From Allofournierella massiliensis (GTDB taxonomy: Bacteria; Bacillota; Clostridia; Oscillospirales; Ruminococcaceae), in the NCBI RefSeq assembly GCF_021531255.1, contig NZ_JAFBIO010000009.1, positions 1-64,000 on the forward strand: a stretch of 64,000 nt of DNA, read 5' to 3'. Position numbers and translations under genes: made by a program. Under the pieces are notes generated by a model. The model had not been told where the DNA came from and ran no database searches. It was given only the letters and a program-made list of their open reading frames with translations. Position 1 is the stretch's first letter. Every line of letters begins with the position of its first letter. Of the stretch, positions 36,849-44,707 are shown piece after piece.

Positions 36849-37226
36849 TTAGGCGTTGTCTTTTTTCCACAGGCCGTGGATATTGCAGTACTCCCAGGCA
36901 GCCACGACAGCGTCACCCTCGGCCAGAGGGAAGAGGGCGCAGGGCTCATCCGAGGGGGAGAGCTTCTTGATCTGCACGCCGTTCTTGGTTTCCAGCACGA
37001 TCCACTGGATATAGTGCTCGGGGAGCATGGGATGGGCGACGCTGCCCACCTCTACCCGGACCATGTTGCCTTCCTGCTTGATGACGGGGATGTGCTTTTC
37101 CAGGGCGGCGTCCACCGTGCCGGGAATCAGCTTTTCCATCTTCTCCCCGCAGCAGACGATGGCAGGGCCCTTGTTATCCATAAAAGTGATGAGGTTGCCG
37201 CAGTGACGGCATCTGTAAAATTCCAT
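36849..37226 (-). CDS. dfx: Desulfoferrodoxin (superoxide reductase)
   Basis: A 125-residue two-domain superoxide reductase that reduces superoxide to peroxide without making oxygen, in the cytosol of anaerobes. The N-terminal desulforedoxin-like centre uses CRHCGN and CCGEKM. The catalytic Fe site uses His in EKHIPVI, HPMLPEHY and the CNIHGLW block. The ATG at 37226 has AGGAGG seven bases before it; a TTG two codons upstream is less likely. Monocistronic. Confidence 0.95.
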   Translation of the reverse strand: MEFYRCRHCGNLITFMDNKGPAIVCCGEKMEKLIPGTVDAALEKHIPVIKQEGNMVRVEVGSVAHPMLPEHYIQWIVLETKNGVQIKKLSPSDEPCALFPLAEGDAVVAAWEYCNIHGLWKKDNA

Positions 37227-37418
37227 ATTCAATCCTCCTAACCGGGCAAAGACCCGGGTGGCACCAAAGGTGCAGAGTGTTTTCCCTTCTTTAGGGGCTA
37301 TCTATAGTATAGCCGATTAATATGGCTAAACTGTGTATATTTTGGGGTGGGGAAAAGAAAATTTGCGCCGGGCCCGTATGGGGCTACCCGGTTTGGCCCA
37401 GTCTCCCACCGGGAGGGG

Positions 37419-37742
37419 ATGGAGTTGCTGGAAAAGATCGCGGCGCTGGGCATCAGCGGATTTGAGGCGGTGGGGGTGGCGGTGATATTGGCGGCAGGGC
37501 TGCGGGGTGTGGCCGACTGCCTGCGCCGCAGCCCTGCGGTGCGGCTCCGGCTGGCCCAGGGGATGGCTCTGGGGCTGGAATTCAAGCTGGGCAGCGAGAT
37601 ACTGCGCACCGTGATGGTGCGGGATTTCGGGGAGATCGCCCTGGTGGGGGCCATCATCCTGCTGCGGGCGGCCCTCACCTTCCTGATCCATTGGGAGATC
37701 CGGGCGGAAGGGGGGACGGGGCAGACCCATTCCGGGCAGTGA
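37419..37742 (+). CDS. DUF1622 family membrane protein
   Basis: About 107 residues with three hydrophobic helices. Matches DUF1622: GISGFEAVGVAVILA, LRLAQGMALGLEFKLGSEIL, then VRDFGEIALVGAIILLRAALT. Start uncertain: the ATG at 37419 has GGGAGGGG almost touching it, and a GTG at 37347 is the alternative. It ends 10 bases before the converging dead lipoprotein gene. Confidence 0.7.
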   Translation: MELLEKIAALGISGFEAVGVAVILAAGLRGVADCLRRSPAVRLRLAQGMALGLEFKLGSEILRTVMVRDFGEIALVGAIILLRAALTFLIHWEIRAEGGTGQTHSGQ

Positions 37743-37752
37743 GAGGCCTTTT

Positions 37753-38540
37753 TCAGGAATTTTCCGGCGGGTAGGGAAGGGCCCAGGGCTGCAGCAGGGC
37801 AGAGAGTTCCTCGTCCCAGTCCAGCCCCAGCAGATAGCTGTGCTCCTGGCTGGGCAGGCTGCCGGCGGGAAAGGCGATTTCCAGATGCTCCGGGAAAAAG
37901 AGCAGGGACCGGCCCGAAAAGGCCGCTTCCATCTCGGAGCGCAGAGCCGGGTCCGAGAGGTCGGCCTGTTCCTCATACAGGGGCCCTGCGCCCGGTAATA
38001 TTCCAGGATGCGGGCCTGGACAGGGGAAGGCAGGGAGGCAAAGCTCTCGGTGCCCGCCGTCCAGGATTGGTCGGGGCTGCCGGGGTCATGCGCCCAGAGC
38101 AGTTCTTGGCCCTCGGGCAGGGTATAGGCCCGGGCGCCGGCATACTGCCAGAGAAAGACCTGGCTGCCGTCCTCCAAAATCAAGGGTTCCTCCTGCCGAT
38201 AGCCGGTGACCTCCACCCATTCGGCGGCATAGGAGGGAAGGGCCTCGCCCCCGGAAAAGCTCAGATCCTCAACGGGGGAGAGAAATTCGGCGGCTATGGC
38301 CGCTTCCTGCCCCTGGCCCCGGCGGAAGGCTTCCGGGTCAAAATCTTCCAGAGCGGAAGACAGGCGGGAGCCCTCCGGCAACAGGATGCCGTATTCCTCC
38401 CCCTCCGGGGTCTGCAGAAGAAAGGCGGTGCCCGTCCCCTCCGGGCGGGTTTCCAGCACCCGGCCGGCGAGGTATGGGTGACCGGTCTCTTAGCAGCCGG
38501 CCAGCAGGGCGGCACACAGGATGGGGAAAAGCTTTTTCAT
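37753..38540 (-). pseudogene. Inactivated lipoprotein gene (stop after the lipobox plus frameshift)
   Basis: GGAGGTGTACC and an ATG at 38540 open a classical lipoprotein signal (MKKLFPILCAALLAGC), but the codon directly after the lipobox Cys is TAA. The frame then continues for about 170 residues (from ETGHPYLAGRVLETRPEGTG) to QGP near 37985. There the reading shifts by one base in a C run, and continues in another frame (LYEEQADLSDPALRSEMEAA ... PYPPENS) to a stop at 37753. Both parts read as real protein, so two lesions killed one gene. The family is not recognised. Confidence 0.7.
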
Positions 38541-38641
38541 GGTACACCTCCGGGGCGGCAGCAAAACTTTTTTCCTGATTTTATTGTACCATGGCCGGAA
38601 ATTCCTTTCCAGCCCAAAGGGGCTGTTTGGGGCAGCGGCTG

Positions 38642-38693
38642 TTGACAAAGAGGGAGAAAGCGGCTATACTGATACATATCAAAAATATTTGAT
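38642..38693 (+). promoter_or_regulatory. arsR promoter and operator
   Basis: TTGACA, 17-base spacer, TATACT (38665-38670). Immediately downstream is the palindrome-like ATCAAAAATATTTGAT (38678-38693), a typical ArsR/SmtB site. Confidence 0.8.
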
Positions 38694-38706
38694 TTGAGGT
38701 GAGGGC

Positions 38707-39033
38707 ATGGGGAATTTGTATCAGGAGCAGGCTAAGGTCTTCAAGGCCTTCTGCGACCCCAAGCGCCTTGCCATTCTGGAACAGCTGCGCAGCGGTGAAA
38801 AGTGCGCCTGTGTGCTGCTGGAACCTCTGGATCTGACCCAGTCCGGCCTTTCCTATCACATGAAGATTCTGTGTGAATCCGGCATTGTGGTCAGCCGCCA
38901 GGAGGGGAAATGGACCCATTACCGGCTGAGCGCCGCCGGCAGGGATCATGCCCTGAGGCTTTTGGAACAGCTGACCACCCCCAACACCGGGGCGCCGGCA
39001 CAGGGCTGCGGGTGCGGGCAGGACGCCATCTGA
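38707..39033 (+). CDS. ArsR/SmtB family metal- or metalloid-sensing repressor
   Basis: A 108-residue winged-helix regulator: FKAFCDPKRLAILEQLRSGE, then KCACVLLEPL with a CxC pair near the start of the DNA-binding region, LTQSGLSYHMKILCESGIV as recognition helix, and GKWTHYRLS as wing. A Cys-rich tail (GCGCGQ) ends the protein. The CxC resembles As(III)-sensing ArsR. Matching operators precede this gene and the next permease gene, so it probably represses both. Confidence 0.9.
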   Translation: MGNLYQEQAKVFKAFCDPKRLAILEQLRSGEKCACVLLEPLDLTQSGLSYHMKILCESGIVVSRQEGKWTHYRLSAAGRDHALRLLEQLTTPNTGAPAQGCGCGQDAI

Positions 39034-39062
39034 AAAGGATGGCGTTTTCTTAAGTTAAACAT

Positions 39063-39078
39063 ATCAAATATTTTTGAT
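39063..39078 (+). promoter_or_regulatory. Second ArsR operator, before the permease
   Basis: ATCAAATATTTTTGAT, the exact reverse complement of the operator at 38678-38693, placed 27 bases before the permease ATG. Confidence 0.7.
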
Positions 39079-39105
39079 GTATAAACCAACAGAGAGGTGG
39101 AAGAT

Positions 39106-39561
39106 ATGGGAATCTGGGATTTTATACAGGAGCAGGTGCTGGGAATGCGCTGGCTCAACGAGTTGGTGGGAAAGGGGCTTTCGGCCCTGGGGCTGGATAC
39201 CGCCGCAAGGGTGGGCGGCAGCATCCAGTTCTTTCTGTATGATGTGCTGAAAATCACCATCCTGCTTTGTGTGCTGATCTTTGTGATCTCCTACATCCAG
39301 AGCTATTTCCCGCCGGAACGCAGCAAGCGGATCCTGGGGCGGTTCCATGGGATTGGGGCCAACATGATTGCTGCCCTGCTGGGCACCGTGACCCCCTTTT
39401 GCTCCTGTTCCTCCATCCCGCTCTTCATCGGCTTTACCAGCGCCGGCCTGCCCCTGGGGGTGACCAAGACCATTGTCCCCATCGACAATGTGTGCCCGCA
39501 GCCCATGCCTCAGAACAACAGCCGGAAGGCTCCGACTGATACCACTACGCCCGCAGCGTAA
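39106..39561 (+). pseudogene. UPF0718/ArsP-type permease, cut after the first third
   Basis: Up to about residue 124 (near 39477) this is a permease of the DUF318 family, which includes the organoarsenical exporter ArsP: SIQFFLYDVLKITILLCVLI, YFPPERSKRILGRF, TPFCSCSSIPLFIGFTSAGLPLGVT. Intact proteins have about 300 residues and a second CSC half. Here the text changes to KTIVPIDNVCPQPMPQNN and ends. The last 28 residues probably come from a phage gene. ArsR control suggests an efflux role before it was broken. Confidence 0.75.
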
Positions 39562-39565
39562 CGGG

Positions 39566-39603
39566 AAAGGGGCAGGGCAATAGCTCTGCCCCTTTGTTTT
39601 TTG
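39566..39603 (+). terminator. Terminator-like hairpin in the phage remnant
   Basis: AAAGGGGCAGGGC / GCTCTGCCCCTTT followed by GTTTTTT. Confidence 0.75.
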
Positions 39604-39613
39604 GAGGGAATTT

Positions 39614-39958
39614 ATGAAGAAAAATTTTGCACAAGTTCAGGCAGGCGTTTTGGATTACATCGACCGGGAGTTTGTGTCCAAGCTGGACGGTCTCCGCAAA
39701 TGGGCAGTGCTGAGCGCCGTAAGCCTTTATACAGGCAAATCCGCTGCAATGTCGGAACAGCTCTTGAATCACCCTGTAGCCAAAATGATGGGCATTGTAG
39801 ATGAACAAGGCATGATCGACGTGGACGCATTGCATGCGGCTATGGTTCAGGCTGCTGAAAAAACCGGAACAGTCAGCCAGTACATTCCTGTTTTGGGGAA
39901 TGTTACTTTTACCCGAAGCGATGTAGACACCCTGTACAACTGCATTATGGCACAGTGA
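39614..39958 (+). CDS. Phage-remnant hypothetical protein
   Basis: 114 residues, mainly helical, GGAGGGAATTT before the ATG. Not assignable to a named family; it resembles small proteins found after tail genes in Firmicute prophages (pattern LNHPVAKMMGIVDEQGMIDV followed by YIPVLGNVTFTRSDVDTLY). Nine bases separate it from the next gene, so the two are co-transcribed. Codon use is less GC-rich than the chromosome. Confidence 0.55.
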   Translation: MKKNFAQVQAGVLDYIDREFVSKLDGLRKWAVLSAVSLYTGKSAAMSEQLLNHPVAKMMGIVDEQGMIDVDALHAAMVQAAEKTGTVSQYIPVLGNVTFTRSDVDTLYNCIMAQ

Positions 39959-39967
39959 GGTGAGAAC

Positions 39968-40279
39968 ATGAAAGAAATCCAGGTTTTGGAGGATCTGATC
40001 TCCGAAGAAATGGAAGACAGCGACAAATATATGGATCTGGCGCTGGAGTATAAAGAATCTTGGCCAGAGCTGGCCAAGGTATTCTATGATCTCTCCATCG
40101 CTGAATCCGGGCACCGGGATATGCTTCATACCCAGGTGGTGCGGATCATTGAAAAATACCGGCGTGAACACGGCGAGCCCCCGGCGCCCATGATGGCGGT
40201 GTATGATTATCTTCACAAAAAGGAAATGGCAAAAGCCGCCAATCTCAAAATCAAACAGGATATGTGGAGACAGTATTGA
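39968..40279 (+). CDS. Phage-remnant ferritin-like helical protein
   Basis: 103 residues: LEDLISEEMEDSDKYMDLAL, then YDLSIAESGHRDMLHTQVVR and KYRREHGEPPAPMMAVYDYL. The Glu/His spacing (EEMEDS, ESGH) resembles half of a ferritin-like iron-binding helix pair. Similar small proteins occur next to tail and lysis modules of Clostridia phages. No integrase or other phage gene is nearby; 40280-40385 holds no gene. Confidence 0.55.
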   Translation: MKEIQVLEDLISEEMEDSDKYMDLALEYKESWPELAKVFYDLSIAESGHRDMLHTQVVRIIEKYRREHGEPPAPMMAVYDYLHKKEMAKAANLKIKQDMWRQY

Positions 40280-40385
40280 GTACCAATACAGGTGCTTTTG
40301 CCTTTTCAAAGTGCGTGAATCTTGCGTGACTTTATTGCCATAAATGGGCATAAATAAGAACAAACGGGATTTGCAAAAGAAAGAA

Positions 40386-40432
40386 AAACCCACGGAATAG
40401 CGTTTTTTCACCGCTTTTCCGTGGGTTTTGCA
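40386..40432 (-). terminator. tRNA-Gly terminator
   Basis: Minus-strand AAAACCCACGGAAAAGCGG / CGCTATTCCGTGGGTTTTT hairpin with a U run, directly after the tRNA. Confidence 0.8.
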
Positions 40433-40507
40433 TGGAGCAGATGATGGGAGTCGAACCCACGTCCTCAGCTTGGAAGGCTGATGTACTAGCCGTTGTACGA
40501 CATCTGC
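40433..40507 (-). tRNA. tRNA-Gly (anticodon TCC)
   Basis: A 75-base tRNA with encoded CCA: acceptor GCAGATG / CATCTGC, anticodon stem-loop TCAGC-CTTCCAA-GCTGA, T-arm GTGGGTTCGACTCCCAT. Own promoter at 40540-40568. Confidence 0.97.
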
Positions 40508-40539
40508 GATTTTACCGTCCCGCTCCGGGAACGGTATCT

Positions 40540-40568
40540 ATTATACCTGGCCGCCGGGGGCCTGTCAA
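40540..40568 (-). promoter_or_regulatory. tRNA-Gly promoter
   Basis: Minus strand TTGACA, 17-base spacer, TATAAT: full consensus. Confidence 0.85.
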
Positions 40569-40591
40569 GGCGAAAGGCAGCGAATTTTGGC

Positions 40592-40900
40592 TTACAGCAG
40601 GCTCAGCAGCTGCTCGCTGACAAAGACGGCGGCACAGCTGCAGGCGGCCACCGTGACCAGGCTTTTGCCGAAAAAGGCCAGCAGCACCGCCACCACCAGG
40701 CCGGCCAGCCCGCTGAACACCGAGTTGGTGGCGTACAGGATGGCGGGGAAGGTCATGGCAGCCAGGCAGGCGCAGGGCACATAGGCCAGGAAAGAGCGGA
40801 GAAAACGGCTCTTGATCTCTTTCTGGAAGAGGGTCAGGGGCAGCATCCGGATCAGATAGGTGGTGAGAGCCATCACCAGGATATACACATATAGGTTCAT
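40592..40900 (-). CDS. azlD: AzlD family branched-chain amino acid export subunit
   Basis: A 102-residue small membrane protein with about four helices, starting MNLYVYILVMALTTYLIRML and containing FLRSFLAYVPCACLAAMTFP, the AzlD signature. It works with AzlC as a branched-chain amino acid exporter. Its ATG overlaps the azlC stop (ATGA). Confidence 0.92.
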   Translation of the reverse strand: MNLYVYILVMALTTYLIRMLPLTLFQKEIKSRFLRSFLAYVPCACLAAMTFPAILYATNSVFSGLAGLVVAVLLAFFGKSLVTVAACSCAAVFVSEQLLSLL

Positions 40901-41643
40901 ACGGCGGCCTCCCGGGCGCAGGCGCCCTTGTGTTCGGGTTCCCCTTCCTCTTCCGGCAGGGGGAAGAGAAGGGCACAGATGCCGGCGGCCAGCACGGTGC
41001 AAAGCACGATGGCCAGGCCGGAGGAGATGTTGCGGAGCACCGGCGCCCAGGTGAATAGGCAGCTCAGGGCGGCGGCCAGCAGGGTCACCGCCAGCAGGGG
41101 CTTTTCACGCCGGGCCTGGGGCACCACAATGGCGATGAACATCCCGTACAGGGCCACGCTAAGGGCAGTGCGCACCGAGAGGGGCAACACCGAGCTGGCC
41201 AGCGCCCCGGTAAGGGTGCCGCCCGTCCAGCCCAGGATGGGGGTGAGCCCCAGCCCCATCAAATAGGAGGTGGTGAGGGGCTGGGTGCGGGCCATGGCCA
41301 GGGCAAAGATCTCATCCGTATTGAAAAAGGCGATAAAAAGGCGGGGCAGGGTGCCCACCCGCTTGCCGGCCTTCTGGCTCAGGGCCAGGCTCATCAGGCC
41401 GTAGCGGCTGTTGATGACCAGCTGGGTGAGGATCATCTCCCAAAGGGAAGCCCCAGCGGCAATGACGGTCAGGCCCGCAAACTGGCCCGCGCTGGTCAGG
41501 TTGGTGAGGGAGATCAGGGTGGCGTCCATCACCTTGAGCCCATAGGAAACGGCCAGGGCCCCAAAGCCGAAGCTTACCGAAAAATAACCGATGCCCACCG
41601 GCAGGCTGTCCCGTACGCCGGCGGTATATTCCTTGCGATTCAT
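40897..41643 (-). CDS. azlC: AzlC family branched-chain amino acid export permease
   Basis: A 248-residue membrane protein: GVRDSLPVGIGYFSVSFGFG, LTNLTSAGQFAGLTVIAAG, LVINSRYGLMSLALSQK and FIAFFNTDEIFALAMAR are AzlC blocks. The charged tail (PEEEGEPEHKGACAREAAV) is cytoplasmic. AAAGGAAAAGC precedes the ATG. A LysR gene is divergent, the common layout for azl exporters. Confidence 0.93.
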   Translation of the reverse strand: MNRKEYTAGVRDSLPVGIGYFSVSFGFGALAVSYGLKVMDATLISLTNLTSAGQFAGLTVIAAGASLWEMILTQLVINSRYGLMSLALSQKAGKRVGTLPRLFIAFFNTDEIFALAMARTQPLTTSYLMGLGLTPILGWTGGTLTGALASSVLPLSVRTALSVALYGMFIAIVVPQARREKPLLAVTLLAAALSCLFTWAPVLRNISSGLAIVLCTVLAAGICALLFPLPEEEGEPEHKGACAREAAV

Positions 41644-41750
41644 GCTTTTCCTTTCCTTCTTAAAGGCGGGGTTCCCGGCCGGCGACAGGGGCGGCCGGGA
41701 AGTGCTTGGTATGGATTTTTTCTGGACTAAAGATAAGTATAGCCCCGGAA

Positions 41751-41779
41751 TTGCAATAAGGGAAATAAATTATTATAAT
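41751..41779 (+). promoter_or_regulatory. lysR promoter in the azlC/lysR divergent region
   Basis: TTGCAA, 17-base spacer, TATAAT on the plus strand. On the minus strand a TATACT box for azlCD (41741-41736) has only a poor -35 (TTCCCT), consistent with LysR activation. Confidence 0.65.
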
Positions 41780-41819
41780 AAAATCATCAAAAAAACTAAT
41801 CAAAAGGGAGGTGAGGGCA

Positions 41820-42752
41820 TTGAACCGGTACCAGGTATTTGTCAAGGTGGTGGAGACCGGCAGCTTTACCCGCACCGCCGAAGCCCTGGGGTATACCCAG
41901 TCGGCGGTGAGTCAGAACGTGGCGGCGCTGGAAAACGAGCTTTCGGCAACCCTTTTGCACCGCACCAAAAGCGGGGTGGGCCTTACCGCCGACGGGCGGG
42001 AGTATTTCCCGTATATTCAGGCCCTTTGCGCCGCTCACCAGCGGCTGGAGGAAAAGCACCGGGAGATGGAGGGGCTGGAAAATGGGGTGATCCGGATGGG
42101 CACCTTCACCAGCGTGAGCCGGAGCCTTTTGCCCCACTGCATGAAAGAATTCCAGAGAAAATATCCCCGGGTGCGCTTTGAGCTGGAACAGGGGGAGTAT
42201 ACCTCCATCGGCCAATGGCTGCGGCAGGGGAGCGTGGATCTGGGCTTCCTCACCCCGGAAACCGCCGGCGGCCTGGAATCGGCCACCCTCTGCGAGGATG
42301 AGATGCTGGCCCTGCTGCCTGCCGGCCACCCGCTGGCCCGGCAGGAAAAGGTAAGTGCCGCCCAGCTGGCCGCTCAGCCCTTTATCCTGCTGGGCGAGGG
42401 GGAATACAGCGTGCCCATGCGGGTGTTTCGCAGCCAGGGGCTGGAACCGGATGTGCGCTACCGGGTCATCGATGACTACACCATCATGGCCATGGTGGAG
42501 GAAGGGCTGGGGGTATCGGCCCTGTACCGGCGGGTGCTGGGTCGGCTGGGGCCGGGGCTGCGGGCCCTGCCCATTGAACCGCCCATGAAGCGCACCATCG
42601 TGCTGGCCTGCCGGGACAGAAAGACCCTGCCTCTGGCCAGCCGGTATTTTATGGATTTTCTGCTGGGCCGGCTGAAACAGGAGGACGGACCCGGCAAAGT
42701 ATGCTATAATACAGAAAAAACTATGGAAGAAACAGAAAAAAGGAAGTGCTGA
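41820..42752 (+). CDS. LysR family transcriptional regulator (likely controls azlCD)
   Basis: 310 residues from a TTG at 41820, which lies five bases after GGGAGGTGA; a GTG at 41811 is part of that ribosome site and is rejected. HTH: GSFTRTAEALGYTQSAVSQN, ALENELSATLLHR. The effector domain begins at GVIRMGTFTSVSRSLLPHCM and is typical of the LysR group with two alpha/beta lobes. The last 25 residues are polar. The nim-type gene begins 2 bases after its stop. Confidence 0.9.
   Translation: MNRYQVFVKVVETGSFTRTAEALGYTQSAVSQNVAALENELSATLLHRTKSGVGLTADGREYFPYIQALCAAHQRLEEKHREMEGLENGVIRMGTFTSVSRSLLPHCMKEFQRKYPRVRFELEQGEYTSIGQWLRQGSVDLGFLTPETAGGLESATLCEDEMLALLPAGHPLARQEKVSAAQLAAQPFILLGEGEYSVPMRVFRSQGLEPDVRYRVIDDYTIMAMVEEGLGVSALYRRVLGRLGPGLRALPIEPPMKRTIVLACRDRKTLPLASRYFMDFLLGRLKQEDGPGKVCYNTEKTMEETEKRKC
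42712..42720 (+). promoter_or_regulatory. Extended -10 promoter for the nim-type gene
   Basis: TGCTATAAT inside the end of lysR, 35 bases before the next ATG; no good -35. Confidence 0.5.
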
Positions 42753-42754
42753 CT

Positions 42755-43231
42755 ATGCGCCGCGCCGACCGCGAAGTGACCGACCGCCAGGAGATCCTGG
42801 CCATTCTGAATCAGTGTACCGTGGGGCATCTGGCCCTGGTGGACCCCTACGGGGAGCCCTATCTGGTGCCCATGAATTTTGGGTGGGAAGACAAAGAAGG
42901 AAAGGTGCGGATCTACCTGCACAGCGCCAAGGAAGGGCGCAAGCTGGATATCCTGGCCAAAAATCCCCGGGCCTGCTTTGAGGCGGACTGCAACCATGAG
43001 CTGGAAACCGCCCGCAACGCCTGCGCCTACAGCTTTAAATATGAGAGCGTCATGGGCTGGGGCAATGTGCGGGTGGTGCAGGATGTGGAAGAAAAGATCC
43101 ACGGCCTGACCCTTTTGATGAAGCACCAGACCGGCAAGGATTTTACCTTTGAGCCCAAGCACACCGCCATTGTGGAGGTGCTTTGCCTGGAGCTGGACAA
43201 GATCACCGGCAAGCGGCGGCTGACCAAGTAA
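42755..43231 (+). CDS. Pyridoxamine 5'-phosphate oxidase-like flavoprotein (NimA type)
   Basis: 158 residues of the split-barrel FMN-binding fold. Signals: MRRADREVTDRQEILAIL, GHLALVDPYGEPYLVPMNF, IYLHSAKEGRKLDIL, and VMGWGNVRVVQD. This matches the NimA/5-nitroimidazole reductase-like group; actual resistance cannot be inferred from the fold. The His at VGHL is present. The ATG at 42755 is preceded by AAGGAAG. Monocistronic or with the LysR gene. Confidence 0.85.
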   Translation: MRRADREVTDRQEILAILNQCTVGHLALVDPYGEPYLVPMNFGWEDKEGKVRIYLHSAKEGRKLDILAKNPRACFEADCNHELETARNACAYSFKYESVMGWGNVRVVQDVEEKIHGLTLLMKHQTGKDFTFEPKHTAIVEVLCLELDKITGKRRLTK

Positions 43232-43264
43232 GCCCCAGGACACGCAAAGAGAATAGAAAGCCCA

Positions 43265-43302
43265 GGCGGCGCTTTTCCCCGGCGGGAAGGGCGCCGCCTT
43301 TC
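43265..43302 (+). terminator. Terminator after the nim-type gene
   Basis: GGCGGCGC / GCGCCGCC hairpin followed by TTTCCGTTTG. Confidence 0.7.
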
Positions 43303-43309
43303 CGTTTGC

Positions 43310-43364
43310 TTGACAATAGTACGAAATCATACTATAATGCCGGATGCACCGTATGATTTCGTAC
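43310..43364 (+). promoter_or_regulatory. marR-MATE promoter with perfect 14-bp inverted repeat
   Basis: TTGACA, 17-base spacer, TATAAT (43333-43338). GTACGAAATCATAC (43319-43332) fills the spacer and its exact reverse complement GTATGATTTCGTAC is at 43351-43364, around +13 to +26. This brackets the start site and is a strong operator candidate for the MarR encoded next. Confidence 0.85.
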
Positions 43365-43385
43365 CGATCGATAGGGGGAGCAAGG

Positions 43386-43838
43386 ATGAAACAGGAAACC
43401 GGGCTGAAACGATACAACTATCTTTTTGGGGAGATTGAAGCGGCCTACCATGAAATTTCCCTGCAGATGGGCCTTTCGGACAGTGTCAGCCGGATCTTGT
43501 ATGCCATCTGCGATGAGGGGGACCGCTGCCCTCTGAGCCTGATCTGCCGGCGCACCGGCTTAAGCAAGCAGACCGTGAACTCGGCCCTGCGCCGGCTGGA
43601 AGAAGAGGGGAATATCCGGCTGGAAGCAGTGAACGGCCGGGCCAAGGAGGTCTGCCTCACCGGGGCGGGCCGGGCCCTGGCGGACCGGACGGCCCGCAGG
43701 ATCATGGAGATGGAAAACCAGATCCTGGCCGGATGGGCACCGGGAGAGATGGAGCAGTATCTGGAACTCACCGAGCGGTTCCTGTGCTCTCTGCAGAGCC
43801 GGGCCGCCGCTTTTCAGGAGGAAGGAAAAGGGGAATGA
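43386..43838 (+). CDS. MarR family transcriptional regulator
   Basis: 150 residues. Winged helix: MGLSDSVSRILYAICDEGDR, CRRTGLSKQTVNSALRRLEE, EVNGRAKEVCLT-like wing. The ATG at 43386 follows GGGGGAGC. The stop overlaps the MATE start as ATGA, so the pair is translationally coupled. The operator above suggests autoregulation and control of the efflux gene. Confidence 0.9.
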   Translation: MKQETGLKRYNYLFGEIEAAYHEISLQMGLSDSVSRILYAICDEGDRCPLSLICRRTGLSKQTVNSALRRLEEEGNIRLEAVNGRAKEVCLTGAGRALADRTARRIMEMENQILAGWAPGEMEQYLELTERFLCSLQSRAAAFQEEGKGE

Positions 43839-44707
43839 CAGGGAAAAGTACCATACGCCTATCGGACCATTTCACCTTTGGCAGGCTGCTGCGCTACGCG
43901 TTCCCTTCCATTGTCATGCTGGTGTTCACCTCCATTTACGGGGTGGTGGACGGGTTCTTTGTTTCCAACTTTGTGGGCAAGATCCCCTTTGCGGCGGTGA
44001 ATTTCATCATGCCCTTTTTGATGCTGCTGGGCTGCGTGGGCTTTTTGTTCGGCACCGGCGGCGGGGCCCTGATCGCCGTGACCCTGGGTGCCGGCCACAG
44101 GCAGAAGGCAAATCAACTGTTTTCCATGCTGGTCTATGTATCCATCGCCTGCGGTGTGGTGCTGGCGGTGCTGGGCTGGGGGCTGGAAGGGGCCGCCGCC
44201 ACCGCCCTGAGCCAGTGCGTGGGAGGGATCCTGCCCCTCGTCTATTTTGCCCGCCCCAATGCCAGCCTGCTGCGGCTGGGCAGGGCCGGGCTGGATCTGC
44301 GGGCCCTGGGCAAGGTATGCTCCAACGGCTCCTCCGAGCTGATGAGCAACGTTTCCATGTCCCTGGTGAGCATGCTGTACAATATCCAGCTGCTGCGCTA
44401 TGCCGGGGAGGATGGGGTGGCCGCCTACGGGGTGCTGATGTACCTGAACATGATCTTTCTGGCGACTTTTCTGGGTTATTCGGTGGGCACTGCCCCGGTG
44501 GTGAGCTTCCACTATGGGGCCGGCCATTCCGGCGAATTGCGGGGCCTGCTGATCCGGAGCCTCTGGGCGGTGGCCCTCTTTGCGGTGGTCATGTTCGCCG
44601 CCGCCGAGCTGCTGGCCCGGCCCCTTTCCATGATTTTTGCCTCCTACGACCCCCAGCTGCTGGCCATTACCCTGCGGGGGTTCGCCATCTACTCCTTCTC
44701 CTTTTGA
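43835..44707 (+). pseudogene. MATE family efflux pump, 5' part, with an internal deletion
   Basis: 291 residues of a multidrug/toxin extrusion transporter: RLLRYAFPSIVMLVFTSIYG, VDGFFVSNFVGKIPFAAVN, MPFLMLLGCVGFLFGTGGG, LRALGKVCSNGSSELMSNVS, YNIQLLRYAGEDGVAAYGVL. Between VVLAVLG and WGLEGAAATALSQC roughly 80 residues that normally form two to three helices are missing, in frame. The gene stops matching at AIYSFSF (44706) where foreign DNA begins; its remaining end is at 46189-46434. Not functional as drawn. Confidence 0.8.

Noticed and set aside
37326-38459. Single long minus-strand frame through the lipoprotein gene and beyond
   Set aside because: After about 37985 it is out of frame and antisense to the DUF1622 gene; the protein-like text continues in another frame.
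39470-40507. tRNA-Gly as phage attachment site
   Set aside because: No duplicate of the tRNA end appears at the other phage boundary and no integrase is present.
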